This document shows, one piece after another, positions 57,451 through 64,000 of a stretch of DNA of 64,000 nt. Source of the stretch: G963675935 sp963823895 (lineage in GTDB: Bacteria > Planctomycetota > Planctomycetia > Pirellulales > Thermoguttaceae). The notes under the pieces were generated by a model. It did no database searches. It saw only the letters and a program-made list of their open reading frames with translations, and was not told where the DNA came from. The position numbers were made by a program, and so were the translations under genes. The stretch's first letter is position 1; each line of letters begins with the position of its first letter. The stretch covers positions 62,001 through 126,000 of the forward strand of contig CAWGNG010000035.1 of NCBI GenBank assembly GCA_963823895.1. Reading direction: 5' to 3'.

Positions 57451-58515
57451 ATGGCAGGAAGCGAACATAGCCTATCGTTTGAGCGTCCAATCTACGAACT
57501 GGAAGCCCGGCTGGAAAAGTTGGAGGCCAAAGGCGATTCAACGCCGGGGGTTCGCAACGACATTCGACTGTTGCATCGCGAGCTCGTCGAAAAGACGAAA
57601 TGGATTTACGCCAACTTGAAGCCGTGGGAGACGGTCGAGGTCGCGCGACATCCCGATCGGCCGATGACAGAAGACTACCTCGAACTCGTGTTCGAGGAGT
57701 TTGTCGAACTGCACGGCGACAAGACGTTTGGCGACGACCGGGCAATCCGCACAGGCTGGGCAAAACTCGACGCCTACCGCGTGCTCGTCGTCGGGCACCA
57801 AAAGGGAAAGAACCTCAAGGAACGGAACCTTTGCAATTACGGCTATGCCCACCCCGAAGGCTATCGCAAGGCGATGGCCAAGATGCGCCTGGCCGCCAAG
57901 TTCCACATGCCTGTCATCTGTCTGATCGACACCGGCGGCGCGTATCCGGGCATCGGCGCCGAGGAGCGCGGCCAGGCCCAGGTGATCGCCGAATCGATGT
58001 TCGAGATGTCGCGGCTGCCGACGCCGGTGATTTGCGTGGTGATCGGCGAAGGCGGCTCGGGCGGCGCCCTGGGAATTGGCGTCGGCGATCGCGTCGCCAT
58101 GCTCGAACACGCCTACTACTCGGTCATTAGTCCCGAAGGCTGCGCCGGCATCCTTTGGAAGAGTCACACGTTCAAGGAACGGGCCGCCGAAGCCCTGAAA
58201 ATGACCTCGAAAGACCTCAGCCGGTTGGGCCTGATCGACGCAATCATCGACGAGCCTCTCGGCGGCGCCCATCGCAATCATCATTTAATGGCCAGCCGGC
58301 TGAAGTTGTATCTTCGCGGCGCCCTGCGCGAGTTGCTGGCCAAGCCGACCGATCTGCTGCTCGACGAGCGCTATCGGAAGTTCCGCCGCATGGGAGTCTT
58401 TCTCGAAGGCGGCCGGTCCGACGGCCAAGTTGCTGCTAACGTTTCCTCTCTCGTTTCATCCTCTTCCATCACCCCCCAAATTGCACCGGATCGCGTGCAG
58501 GAGACCGCACAGTGA
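57451..58515 (+). CDS. accA: Acetyl-CoA carboxylase carboxyltransferase subunit alpha
   Basis: This 354-aa protein matches AccA: FERPIYELEARLEKLEAKGD (residues 10-29), RHPDRPMTEDYLELVFEEFVELHGDKTFGDDRAIRTGWAKLD, then the CoA-binding stretches LIDTGGAYPGIGAEERGQ (about 161-178) and VIGEGGSGGALGIGVGDRVAMLEHAYYSVISPEGCAGILWK (about 194-234). Together with AccB, AccC and AccD it makes malonyl-CoA for fatty acids. The last 35 residues are Ser/Val/Ala-rich and extend a little beyond the usual end. Its stop overlaps the next start by GTGA, a coupled arrangement. A GGAGCATT ribosome site precedes the ATG. Confidence 0.96.
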   Translation: MAGSEHSLSFERPIYELEARLEKLEAKGDSTPGVRNDIRLLHRELVEKTKWIYANLKPWETVEVARHPDRPMTEDYLELVFEEFVELHGDKTFGDDRAIRTGWAKLDAYRVLVVGHQKGKNLKERNLCNYGYAHPEGYRKAMAKMRLAAKFHMPVICLIDTGGAYPGIGAEERGQAQVIAESMFEMSRLPTPVICVVIGEGGSGGALGIGVGDRVAMLEHAYYSVISPEGCAGILWKSHTFKERAAEALKMTSKDLSRLGLIDAIIDEPLGGAHRNHHLMASRLKLYLRGALRELLAKPTDLLLDERYRKFRRMGVFLEGGRSDGQVAANVSSLVSSSSITPQIAPDRVQETAQ

Positions 58516-59345
58516 GTGACAATCAGAACACCCCCTCATCCCCACAGGGCATTCGCCGGCTGCTGACGCTGCTGCTGGAAGTCGGGCTGCTGGCAGTGCT
58601 GGCTTTCATTGTTGTCTTGAAGTGGAATGATATCAAGAACGCGGTCCTCAACACCGACGATAGGGGCCAGCGGCAACGTCGGGTCATCGCCGAACCATCC
58701 GGCGACAAAGCCGCCGAACTGGAGGCCGCCGAAAAACTCACCGCCCTCAAGGACAAAAACGGCGGCGGCAGATATCTCGTGATTTCGGAAAAGATCGAAC
58801 CGGGGAAGCCGGAAAAACGAGTCACGAGCATCAACTACAAGGGCGCGACAATCGACGAGGAAGCACTCAAGCTGACGGCCCGTCTCTATCGCATCAGCAC
58901 CATCATCGCCGACAACTCCAACATCAGCGACGACAACCTGAAGTACTTCTCCGGTTTGACGGTTCTGACGTCGCTGGTGCTGACCAACACTGGAATCACC
59001 GATAAGGGCATGGCCAACCTGCGCCCGCTGAGCAATCTTGAGACGTTGCACCTTTCCGGCACGAAAGTGACGGACGCCGGTTTGGACGACATTGCCCAGC
59101 TTACCAACCTCAAAATCCTCAACCTCTCCCAGACTGGTGTTACGGACGCGGGAATGAAAAAACTCGTTCCGCTGACGAACCTCGAATGGCTTCTGCTCTC
59201 CGAAACGTCACTCAGCGATGCCGGTTTGGATGAACTGGCCGCGATGAAGCGCCTCCACCGGTTGACAATCGGCAAGATGAAAGTCACGGCGGCGGGAGTC
59301 GAGCGGCTTAAGAAGGCAATTCCTGCGTTGGCCGTCGATCAGTAA
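58512..59345 (+). CDS. Leucine-rich-repeat membrane protein
   Basis: This 277-aa protein has an N-terminal helix (LLTLLLEVGLLAVLAFIVVL) that leaves the rest outside the cytoplasm, and then at least six LRR units of about 24 residues: LTSLVLTNTGITDKGMANLRPLS, LETLHLSGTKVTDAGLDDIAQLT, LKILNLSQTGVTDAGMKKLVPLT, LEWLLLSETSLSDAGLDELAAMK. The pattern LxxLxLSxTxVTDAGL is the cysteine-free type common in planctomycetes. It uses GTG at 58512 overlapping the accA stop (GTGA). Function is probably protein binding; a direct link to AccA is only contextual. Confidence 0.9.
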   Translation: MSDNQNTPSSPQGIRRLLTLLLEVGLLAVLAFIVVLKWNDIKNAVLNTDDRGQRQRRVIAEPSGDKAAELEAAEKLTALKDKNGGGRYLVISEKIEPGKPEKRVTSINYKGATIDEEALKLTARLYRISTIIADNSNISDDNLKYFSGLTVLTSLVLTNTGITDKGMANLRPLSNLETLHLSGTKVTDAGLDDIAQLTNLKILNLSQTGVTDAGMKKLVPLTNLEWLLLSETSLSDAGLDELAAMKRLHRLTIGKMKVTAAGVERLKKAIPALAVDQ

Positions 59346-59591
59346 GATCGATTCGCTCGGCGGATTCACTCGTTCCATCCGAGCGACAGCTTGCCATTTC
59401 GCATTGCTGGCGTCGCCCGAGATGCCGCTTGCGGTTCCGCATTGGCGGCGGCTGAGTATCAACTATAGCGGCCTGTCCAGGGGCTGCTGCAACGTCCGAT
59501 AATGTTTCTTATGTTCGGTCGTGAACCGCAAATTCGCCGGAAAAACCGCCAATCGATCCGAACGCGCTTTCCGCTCTATCACTCAGAAACA
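59346..59591. other. Intergenic region before the IS element
   Basis: This stretch holds no recognised gene. It ends at the left inverted repeat of the IS66 element (59592). With the IS end and the untranslated part after it, the gene-free stretch extends to 59731. Confidence 0.55.
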
Positions 59592-59607
59592 CCGTGTCCT
59601 TGCGGCA
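59592..59607. repeat. IS66 left terminal inverted repeat
   Basis: CCGTGTCCTTGCGGCA reads inward on the plus strand; the partner lies at 62995-63010. Confidence 0.85.
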
Positions 59608-59731
59608 GCCGTGAAAAATCTTTGATCGCCGGGCGGTGGTGACGGCGACGGACGGTCGATGATCGGAGGGCGATGCCAGACGCGATGTGCCGCCACGGGA
59701 TCGGCGACGAGAAGAGGTACGAGGCGAGGTG

Positions 59732-60310
59732 TCACGACCGTGACGCCTCAATGTGGTTTCGCAGTGCCCCAAGTTCCTCGTCACAGATGAAGCCCACGCT
59801 GTCGGTTGCCGTCATTCCCTCGCACCATGCGATGATCTCGGCCGGCGGCAGGTCGCACTTCTTCAGGGCCTTGATGATCACCGCGAAACACTCCTCGATG
59901 TCTGCCATCATCATTCCCTCGTCACTCATTTCCACCTGCTGGCTCCCTTGCTTCATCAAATCCAGCGAAAGCTCCATCGCCGGCCGCAACTGTCCCAGAT
60001 CGACCAATCGGCTTAGGTTGCGTTTCACCGCTTCATAGGCCGCGTAGTCGTAGCTGAAATTGCGGTTGATGTCTCGTTCGTCGAAGTCGGTCGCGTCGGC
60101 GATGGCTTGCCGCGTCGCGGCAGCCAGTTCTTCGGCCGGGGCCTGCAACTCGAATCTGGCGTCGAGTTGGCGGAGAATCGTGCGGTCATCTTTCGCCAAT
60201 TCCAGCAGAACGTCGATCAGGTCGCCTTTGCTGCGTTTCGCCAATGCCTTACGCAGCCTAGCCGCGGAATCTGCCGTCTTAACGGCTTTCTTCGGACGGT
60301 GTTTTGACAT
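59732..60310 (-). CDS. Passenger protein of the IS66 element, function unknown
   Basis: This 192-aa protein (ATG at 60310) starts MSKHRPKKAVKTAD, continues with RKALAKRSKGDLIDVLLELAKDDRTILRQLDARFEL and ends with an all-helical region (AMELSLDLMKQGSQQVEMSDEGMMMADIEECFAVIIKALKKCDLPPAEIIAWCEGM). The first part resembles helical segments of SWIM/DUF6880-type proteins. It lies between tnpC and the left repeat and overlaps the frame-corrected tnpC end by about 30 bp, so it moves with the IS. It has no transposase features. Its role could be regulatory or cargo; I cannot tell. Confidence 0.65.
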   Translation of the reverse strand: MSKHRPKKAVKTADSAARLRKALAKRSKGDLIDVLLELAKDDRTILRQLDARFELQAPAEELAAATRQAIADATDFDERDINRNFSYDYAAYEAVKRNLSRLVDLGQLRPAMELSLDLMKQGSQQVEMSDEGMMMADIEECFAVIIKALKKCDLPPAEIIAWCEGMTATDSVGFICDEELGALRNHIEASRS

Positions 60311-61986
60311 GTCGCGTTCCTTTGCTCTCCAGCGCGTCTCGATAGTTCCACGGCATCCAGTGCTCTGGATTGGCGGATAACTCGCCCGCATGCCGCTCAA
60401 GCTCAGTCAGGTAGTCGAACGGGTTCGCGCCGCACAGTTCGCAGGTGTGGATCAGGCTCATAAACAAATCCCCCACCTCCGCGCCGTGGCACGTCTTGTA
60501 GAACAAGGCGTTTTTGCGGTGCAGGATCGCCCGCTTTCAGCGCACGTTCGCACACGTTGTTGTCCAGCAGCACCACGGCCACGCGGAGGAACAACGTCAG
60601 CCGCTCCCAGTGTTTCAACAGGTACGAAATCGCGCTGCCCAACGACGAGTTTGGCTCGACGCACCGTTGCTCGAATTGTCGGACAAGCCAGGCGTGAAGT
60701 TCTTCCATCACCGGGCCGCTCTCGGCCTGGTGGAAGAGCAATCGTTCCTGCGGCGACAGATTTCGCTCTCGGGCGATGCCGTCATTCTTGTAAATCACGG
60801 CGAGCACTTCCAACACGTGCCGGCACTCCTCGGGAAAACGTTCCGCCACTTCCACGAACTGCCGCCGTCCGTGGGCCAGACAGTGGGCCACGATCGTCGC
60901 CAGCTCCCCAGGCAAATTCCGCGGCAAGGCATCACACATCTGAATCGGCGCGGCCAACGATTCGGCACGCTCGATCAGCACGTCCGCCAGATTCTCGCCC
61001 GCGTGTTGACGCCCGCTGAAAAACAGGGCGATCTTGCGGTCTTCCTTGCTGGAAACAACGCCCGAAGTGAACATGCCCTTGCGCTCGGCCGGCGGTTTCT
61101 TCGCCGAGCCCTCGGCTGAAGTGTCGGCAGCCTCTGCGGCGAAAGTCTCTTCCTTGGCTCGTGCGCCCATCAGCTCCAGAATCTTGACCGTCGTATCATC
61201 ATTGAAAACCACCTCGCCTTGCGCCGCCTGGCGAATCAATTCCGCGAAAGCCGGCTCGATCTTCTCGGCCTTGGCGTGAACGATCTCCCATTGGGTCGAA
61301 GCCGGCAGCGGAATGCCCAAGCTTCCTTGTAGCTTCTCCTCGCGGTTGAAGGGCATCCCGGTTCCGTACTTCAGCAAGGCGATCATGCTGCCCGCCGTTG
61401 CATCATACTTTTCCGGGCCCACCTCGTCGGGCGACTGGGCCGTGAAGACGACGCCGCACAAGTTGCACCGCAACTTCTGCAGTTCGTAAATCTTGGCCTG
61501 AATCGGGGCCTGCCCCACCAATCGAACCAGCACGCCCGGCCGGCCCGTCTCGTAAACTGTGCCCTTGTCGCACTTCGGGCAGGCGTCACCCGGCTGGAGC
61601 GACTCGTGAGGCACCGCAACCTTCTCCACCCCGGCGTAGGCGTCGGCCCCGTTGCGGCCGTGTCCTTTGGCAGGCGTTTTCGCCGCGTCTTCCGGCGCCA
61701 ACACCACGGCAGTCGAAACGGCCGCAGATGCCGACCGCGGCGACGCCAAATCCTTGCCGCCGCCGATCACCGTCTTCGTTTTCTCGGTCCGCGAACCGAA
61801 AAGCAGCTTCCGCAAGCGAGCGATCGTGGTGTTCTTGTCGTCCACTAACTCGGCGATGGTGTCGTAGGCATCCACCACCGCCCTGAGGATCGCATAATCC
61901 TTCTCGTCGAGTTTTTTCTCGGCTTGCCGCAGAGCGTCTTCCAACTGGCTCATGTCGATCTCGATGGTCGAAAGCTTCGTTGGCAT
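60279..61986 (-). CDS. tnpC: IS66 transposase TnpC, frameshifted near the C-terminus
   Basis: From the ATG at 61986 the protein shows the IS66 TnpC layout: a leucine-zipper-like start (DALRQAEKKLDEKDYAILRAVVDAYDTIAELVDD), a zinc finger (CPKCDKGT and CNLCGVVF), then the DDE core with FNDDTTVKILE (about residue 262), GRRQFVEVAERFPEEC and the C-terminal DNNVCERALK. The frame is lost around 60530, where one extra A in an AAA run is likely; the other frame then gives AILHRKNALFYKTCHGAEVGD and ends at 60279. The corrected protein is about 568 aa. It would catalyse transposition if the frameshift is not real. Confidence 0.88.
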
Positions 61987-62120
61987 GATGATACCAGCAA
62001 CGGAGGCCGACGAAAACCACTATGGCGTTCATTTCAAGCGGGCGCAGAATAACGCGCATCCGCAAAGCGTGGAAAGAGCGATTTGCCGCGATTTCGCGGG
62101 CACCGCCGCCAATCGCCGCG

Positions 62121-62483
62121 TCAATCCGCCGGCCCCACCGATCGCCAAGCAGGCGCCGCTTGCGTCGCTTCCGGATTGCCCGCCGAAAGAAGAACCTGCA
62201 ACTGATGGGCTGCCAGCGTTCTGGCCGCCGCATTCTTAGCCGACGGCCACCAGGAGAACTTGCCGCTCGACAACCGCTTGTGGCAAAGCCAATAACCTTG
62301 GCCGTCATAAACGAGTATCTTTACCGCCGTCGCCGCTCGATTGCGGAATACGAATACCCAGCCATTAAACGGATCATGCTTCAACACCTCCTTGCACAAC
62401 CGGGCCAGACCGTCGATTCCGCGGCGAAAGTCGGCTGGCTCGATGGCCACCACTACCCGCATCTGAGGCGTGACCTGAATCAT
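62121..62483 (-). CDS. tnpB: IS66 accessory protein TnpB
   Basis: This 120-aa protein has the IS66 Orf2 signature: RVVVAIEPADFRRGIDGLARLCKEVLKHDPFNGWVFVFRNRAATAVKILVYDGQGYWLCHKRLSSGKFSWW. The ATG at 62483 overlaps the tnpA stop as ATGA. TnpB is needed for transposition of IS66 elements, but its biochemical role is unclear. The region from 61987 to 62120 before tnpC is non-coding. Confidence 0.93.
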   Translation of the reverse strand: MIQVTPQMRVVVAIEPADFRRGIDGLARLCKEVLKHDPFNGWVFVFRNRAATAVKILVYDGQGYWLCHKRLSSGKFSWWPSAKNAAARTLAAHQLQVLLSAGNPEATQAAPAWRSVGPAD

Positions 62484-62923
62484 GGCGAGGGATTCCAGAA
62501 GCTCCGGCTCAGCGCCGCCAGATCGGGCGTCGGGACTCCTTTCAGATGGACCCGCATCTTTGCCCCGGCAGCGTCCTCTAACTCCACCGTGCATTCGCAA
62601 CCGTTGCTGGCAGGGGCCAGTTCAAGAAACGTGGCCGCCGACTCGGCACCGAGAGGAAGAGGTGGTCGGCGTCGATAGGCATTCTTCGGCAGATCAACGG
62701 CGACCGTGGATTGCTGTTCGACACGCTTTTTCAGCGAGTAGTACTCCAGACGCAATACCCTGGAAGTGCGATGGAGCCCATACCGGACAGCCGCTCTTGC
62801 TGCTGCGGTCCACAGCCCGTCCGGAATCCGTGAGCGCGCCTGATGCGTCGCCCGCCAACGCAGAAATCGACGCCGAAGTGCCTCCAGCCGGGCCGGAATG
62901 TCGCGAGTCTCTCTGCCATTCAT
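62480..62923 (-). CDS. tnpA: IS66 accessory protein TnpA-like
   Basis: This 147-aa protein begins at the ATG at 62923 (MNGRETRDIPARLEALRRRF). It contains ARSRIPDGLWTAAARAAVRYGLHRTSRVLRLEYYSLKKRV, the helix-turn-helix-like part of planctomycete TnpA-type IS66 proteins, and ends in MRVHLKGVPTPDLAALSRSFWN. It probably binds DNA at the IS ends. Its first codon lies 72 bp inside the right inverted repeat. It is translationally coupled to tnpB through ATGA. Confidence 0.85.
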   Translation of the reverse strand: MNGRETRDIPARLEALRRRFLRWRATHQARSRIPDGLWTAAARAAVRYGLHRTSRVLRLEYYSLKKRVEQQSTVAVDLPKNAYRRRPPLPLGAESAATFLELAPASNGCECTVELEDAAGAKMRVHLKGVPTPDLAALSRSFWNPSP

Positions 62924-62994
62924 TGGCTGTCCTCCGCAAAAGTCTCTGCTGACAGCCAACGATACCAAATGCTTCAAGACATTTCATACACGCT

Positions 62995-63010
62995 TGCCGC
63001 AAGGACACGG
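62995..63010. repeat. IS66 right terminal inverted repeat
   Basis: On the minus strand it reads CCGTGTCCTTGCGGCA, identical to the left repeat at 59592-59607. Confidence 0.85.
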
Positions 63011-63043
63011 AGAATTTCGATTCCAAGCCCGATCGGCCGGCAG

Positions 63044-63725
63044 CTATTTTCCCAGTAGCAGCTTTTCGAGCTTGCCGGCGCCCCCCTGCCCTCGGCAGGG
63101 CCAGGCGCCTTCGGTGCTTGCTCAGGCGCTTCGGCGATTGCTTAGGGGCCTCTTGTGGGGGAGATTGCGGATTCGGGTTCAATCCGTCGGTTTGCGGAGC
63201 AGAATTCTGCGGCGGAGCGTGCAGCCCTTTGTCCAACTCGTCGATGTACTCGCCCAGATACTTGCGGACGTCCTCCGGCAGAACCGGGTTGGCGTTGCGG
63301 ATGCCCCGGGCGATCAAATCCCCCGAATGCGACGCCAGCACCACCTGTCGGGAAGATTCCGACAGCGTGACCGCGAAGAACGTGATCACGATGCAGTAGA
63401 GAACCCCTTTTGCCAGCCCGAACGTGGCCCCGAGTTGCCGGTCGAACTCCTTGAGCTTCACGCGGTCAATAATGTTCGATACCAAGCGGAATAGAATCCA
63501 GATCGCCCCGGCCGTGATCACATAGAGCACCGCCATCGCGCAAAAGCGGTTCCACGGCTCTTTGCCACGGAAATAGGAAGCGATTACCGGGCTGCTGTGG
63601 ACCGCTACCGCCGCGCTGACCACCACGGATGCCAGCGACGCCACTTGCCAGGCCATCCCCTTCCAAACGCCGAACAGCACGGCGCCCGCCAAAACGACCA
63701 GCATCAGGACATCGTAGGGTTGCAT
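63044..63725 (-). CDS. CvpA family membrane protein, C-terminal part frameshifted
   Basis: From the ATG at 63725 the protein shows CvpA traits: MQPYDVLMLVVLAGAVLFGVWKGMAWQVASLASVVVSAAVAV, then WNRFCAMAVLYVITAGAIWILFRLVSNIIDRVKLKEFDRQLGATFGLAKGVLYCIVITFF. After a Pro/Gln-rich segment the first frame runs on through the IS end to 62694, which is implausible. The frame giving AGKLEKLLLGK and stop at 63044 is the expected C-terminus, and EAPEQAPKAPGPAE in between is in a third frame; two indels in C- or G-runs, near 63110-63145 and 63085, explain this. CvpA is linked to colicin V production and envelope functions. Confidence 0.82.
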
Positions 63726-63896
63726 GATGGGCGGAGTATAGCGGGAAACGGCAGTTGGGGCCAGAAGGGGTGCAAAGCAGCTTCCGGTGTCCCAACGTGG
63801 CTCAAGCAAACGTCAATAGGAGAATCTGGCGTTTTTCGGTTAAGATGGCAATTTGTCGCAGGATAGGAAGTCACTTTGGATCGTGGAGGATCTGTC

Positions 63897-64000
63897 ATGG
63901 ACGGCATTTCGCAGCATTTACAGCGGAAATTCGAGCGGGTTTTGCTTGAGGCGAAGGATGCGATCATCGAGACCATTTTGGCGGGCTGGGACCGGAAGAC
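63897..64000 (+). CDS. Start of an unknown gene, cut by window edge
   Basis: The ATG at 63897 follows GGAGG by 6 nt. The visible 34 residues begin MDGISQHLQRKFERVLLEAK and look helical and charged. Too little is seen to name a family. It is divergent from cvpA; the 171-bp gap (63726-63896) between them must hold both promoters, but no clear box could be placed. Confidence 0.6.
   Translation, partial: MDGISQHLQRKFERVLLEAKDAIIETILAGWDRK

Larger units (their letters stand above)
59592..63010 (-). mobile_element. IS66-family insertion sequence with passenger gene
   Basis: A 3.4-kb element with terminal inverted repeats: 59592-59607 and 62995-63010 match over 16 bp (CCGTGTCCTTGCGGCA) and continue to match partly inward. 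It holds, in order on the minus strand, tnpA, tnpB, tnpC (frameshifted) and a passenger gene. It lies just past the end of cvpA. No 8-bp target duplication is recognisable at the two flanks, so either a flank has changed or the exact ends differ by some bases. Confidence 0.85.

Noticed and set aside
59584..63018. 8-bp target-site duplication flanking the IS66 element
   Set aside because: The flanks (CAGAAACA and AGAATTTC) share only a short AGAA, so no duplication can be claimed.
62694..63043. C-terminal extension of CvpA into the IS element
   Set aside because: The extension reads through the IS right end and tnpA in a shadow frame; the KLEKLLLGK-stop frame gives the natural end.

Overview
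The window is a GC-rich (roughly 60-65% by eye) chromosomal segment from a planctomycete, most likely a Pirellulales-type bacterium or a metagenome-derived relative. Lineage markers are a TIGR03000-type domain protein (46570-47409), a DUF1559 protein (26922-27956), Tat-targeted Gfo/Idh/MocA oxidoreductases in tandem (1-2731), PQQ-like beta-propeller proteins, the MoxR/DUF58/BatA/vWA gene row (13324-24297), a small NPYRSP-type membrane protein, and many intergenic hairpins and short-word tandem repeats. No rRNA, tRNA or CRISPR array was recognised.

Layout. 1-3753 (minus): DoxX-like protein and two Gfo/Idh/MocA paralogues. 4089-7174 (plus): a 2-hydroxyacid dehydrogenase, lexA (frameshifted), a DUF2442/DUF4160 pair and an unknown 233-aa protein. 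7181-13147: two beta-propeller proteins flanking a DUF4139 protein. 13324-26793 (plus): MoxR ATPase, DUF58, BatA/vWA, vWA/glutaminase-like and giant coiled-coil genes, then a squalene-cyclase-repeat protein and an NPCBM protein. 26922-30929: DUF1559, then apgM (minus, frameshifted) divergent from pgi. 31540-37617 (minus): ABC ATPase (frameshifted), its large membrane partner, a MazG-like protein and a TPR/gluzincin protein. 37851-43560: tRNA-binding protein, HAD phosphatase, small unknown genes, a BrnTA-like toxin-antitoxin operon with a clear promoter/operator, and a radical SAM protein. 43764-55588: exported isoaspartyl methyltransferase, RodA, Cys/Gly/Tyr-rich TIGR03000 protein with a strong terminator, asd, GH172 (DUF2961), truA and a glycosyltransferase. 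55791-59345: ParE-like toxin-antitoxin pair, protein kinase, accA and a leucine-rich-repeat protein. 59592-63010: an IS66-family element with tnpA, tnpB, a frameshifted tnpC and a passenger gene. 63044-63725: cvpA-like gene, and the start of an unknown gene at the right edge.

The most unusual aspect is a dense population of short repeats. Degenerate heptanucleotide tandem arrays lie at about 15 places, typically just before start codons, and some have become coding: a signal peptide, N- and C-terminal tails, and insertions inside TruA and an NPCBM protein. Palindromic elements also sit in frame inside genes; a nearly identical 45-bp palindrome encodes the same peptide (GDCPN-R-SENGTVPF) in two unrelated proteins. 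A G-rich word around GGGCAGGGG recurs almost always on the plus strand.

About eight single-base frameshifts break otherwise conserved genes (lexA, a beta-propeller gene, the coiled-coil gene, apgM, the ABC ATPase twice, tnpC, cvpA). Most lie in G, C or A runs or CG-rich stretches, so uncorrected indel errors in the assembly are more likely than true decay. All family assignments rest on reading the sequence; no searches were run.
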